64,000 bases of DNA, taken from Lewinellaceae bacterium (GTDB taxonomy: Bacteria; Bacteroidota; Bacteroidia; Chitinophagales; Saprospiraceae). The stretch is from the NCBI GenBank assembly GCA_020636225.1, contig JACJYI010000003.1:496001-560000 (forward strand). Direction: 5' to 3'. The translations under genes and the position numbers were made by a program. The notes beneath the pieces were generated by a model that worked only from the letters and a program-made list of their open reading frames with translations, was not told where the DNA came from and did not search any database. This document shows, one piece after another, positions 63,439 to 64,000 of the stretch. Positions within the stretch are counted from its first letter, which is position 1. Every line of letters starts with the position of its first letter.

Positions 63439-63471
63439 ATACCCTGGCGTAACGCCTTGGTATGCTGTGAT
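63431..63471. terminator. Hairpin closing the CRISPR array
   Basis: ATCACAGCATACC (63431-63443), made of the last eight bases of the final repeat and five more, is the perfect inverse of GGTATGCTGTGAT (63459-63471). An inner GGCG-TAA-CGCC adds to the stem. There is no T tract. It could stop transcripts from both the array and the convergent cas operon. Confidence 0.7.
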
Positions 63472-63528
63472 TTATATCTCATTTCAGGATCTGAAATCGA
63501 CGACACGTTTACCGGTTGCACCCGGTAC

Positions 63529-63876
63529 TCAGAATAATTCCAATTGCTGTGGAGCCGGTTCGGCACCGGTGAGAACTGCGCCCCGGAACAATTCCATGAG
63601 GCTGTACTGGCGATCTGTGATCAGCAGGATGCAGACGAATCCATCCTTGGGGACCATTTTCTTGACCCGGTTGCGATGGGTCTGGGCGTGTTCCTTGCTG
63701 GGACAGAACCGCATGTAGATCGAATACTGAAACATCAGGAATCCGTCCTTGATCATGCCCAGGCGAAAGTCATGCGCATCTTTGCGCTGCTTCTTGGTCT
63801 CGGTTGGGAGATCGAACAAGACAACGACCCACATATTGCGGTATTGATTCAGCCGGTCGGTTCTAAACGGCTTCAT
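63529..63876 (-). CDS. cas2: CRISPR-associated endonuclease Cas2
   Basis: This 115-residue protein is a small ferredoxin-fold subunit of the Cas1-Cas2 spacer integrase. MWVVVLFDLPTETKKQRKDA has the strand-1 aspartate (FDLP) typical of the family. Later segments MIKDGFLMFQYSIYMRFCPS and VCILLITDRQYSLM fit the type II form. The ATG at 63876 overlaps the cas1 stop by 14 bases. A shorter start at the MWVVV methionine (63834) is possible. It is transcribed toward the array. Confidence 0.93.
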   Translation of the reverse strand: MKPFRTDRLNQYRNMWVVVLFDLPTETKKQRKDAHDFRLGMIKDGFLMFQYSIYMRFCPSKEHAQTHRNRVKKMVPKDGFVCILLITDRQYSLMELFRGAVLTGAEPAPQQLELF

Positions 63877-64000
63877 ATTGTGGGTACAGCAATTTGCGTG
63901 CCGACCCGTCAAAACACTTGACCAGACTCTGTGCCGTACGTTGCATGGCATTCCACATCGGGCTGGTCACACTGTCGATCTGCACATCCTGGGAAGCGAG
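63863..64000 (-). CDS. cas1: Cas1, C-terminal end (cut by window edge)
   Basis: The last 45 codons of cas1 are visible from the right edge to the TAG at 63863-63865. The segment SPMWNAMQRTAQSLVKCFDG followed by ARKLLYPQYEAV matches the C-terminus of type II Cas1 proteins, including the conserved NAxQRTxxSL helix. The catalytic residues lie outside the window. It precedes and overlaps cas2 in one operon, with cas9 expected beyond 64 kb. Confidence 0.88.
   Translation of the reverse strand, partial: LASQDVQIDSVTSPMWNAMQRTAQSLVKCFDGSARKLLYPQYEAV

Noticed and set aside
63463..63500. Second possible anti-repeat (GCTGTGATTTATATC) between the array and cas2
   Set aside because: The match to the repeat complement is about eight bases and is explained by the array-end hairpin. 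No promoter or terminator frames a tracrRNA there.
63413..63718. 101-residue plus-strand open frame over the end of the array
   Set aside because: It begins inside the last repeat and runs antisense through cas2, with no protein features.

Overview
The window is a chromosomal contig segment from a fairly GC-rich member of the Bacteroidota. Supporting signs are several secreted proteins with C-terminal Por/T9SS-type sorting domains, TAnnTTTG-type promoter boxes, many lipoproteins, and an asnS, TolC/RND and DUF2071 gene set typical of the phylum. A Saprospiria-like lineage is plausible, but that is only a guess from GC and gene style. The left two thirds is mostly ordinary chromosome. The right third (about 44.7-64 kb) is an accessory, repeat-rich and decaying region that ends in a CRISPR locus.

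Layout. 1-5.1 kb: a tripartite RND efflux operon (TolC, adaptor, pump). 5.1-8.7 kb: a tyrosine phenol-lyase-like enzyme, a methyltransferase, a lipoprotein and a low-molecular-weight phosphatase. 8.7-13.1 kb: a small duplicated region in which a 122-bp proC fragment lies 3.7 kb from intact proC, with an unknown lipoprotein and a tandemly duplicated lipoprotein gene between them. 13.2-18.8 kb: asnS, palindromic repeats, a HepT-MntA toxin-antitoxin pair with a third small gene, a DbpA-like helicase and an alpha/beta hydrolase. 18.9-23.3 kb: two secreted beta-propeller-like proteins, one with a haem motif. 23.5-25.8 kb: an AT-rich four-gene cassette (DoxX-like, DUF2071-like, membrane methyltransferase, membrane protein). 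26.7-33.3 kb: a second complete RND operon with its TetR regulator. 33.5-44.6 kb: a broken vanW-like gene, a di-haem peroxidase, a PhoX-like protein, a membrane patatin, a 0.9-kb tandem-repeat island, an APC permease, a glycopolymer-type membrane protein and UppP.

44.7-50 kb holds an IS256-family element directly next to a decayed IS3-family element, and then a decayed IS110-family transposase. These are surrounded by dispersed non-coding repeats that recur at 58-60 kb. 50.5-57.5 kb encodes an M43-type metalloprotease whose start lies behind an 11-copy pentanucleotide repeat (probable phase variation), followed by a pair of paralogous secreted proteins, the second split by a 324-bp insertion. 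58.4-59.6 kb is an MFS transporter.

61.1-63.4 kb is a CRISPR array with 46-bp repeats next to cas2 and the end of cas1. Repeat length and gene order suggest type II-C, but cas9 is outside the window. Each regular repeat contains a good match to the Bacteroidota promoter (TTG, 20 bp, TATATTTG). Just left of the array, a small promoter-terminator unit would make an RNA of about 58 nt beginning with a partial anti-repeat, so it is a candidate tracrRNA or crRNA-like regulator. The cas-proximal half of the array is heavily scrambled, and the array ends in a large hairpin built from the last repeat.
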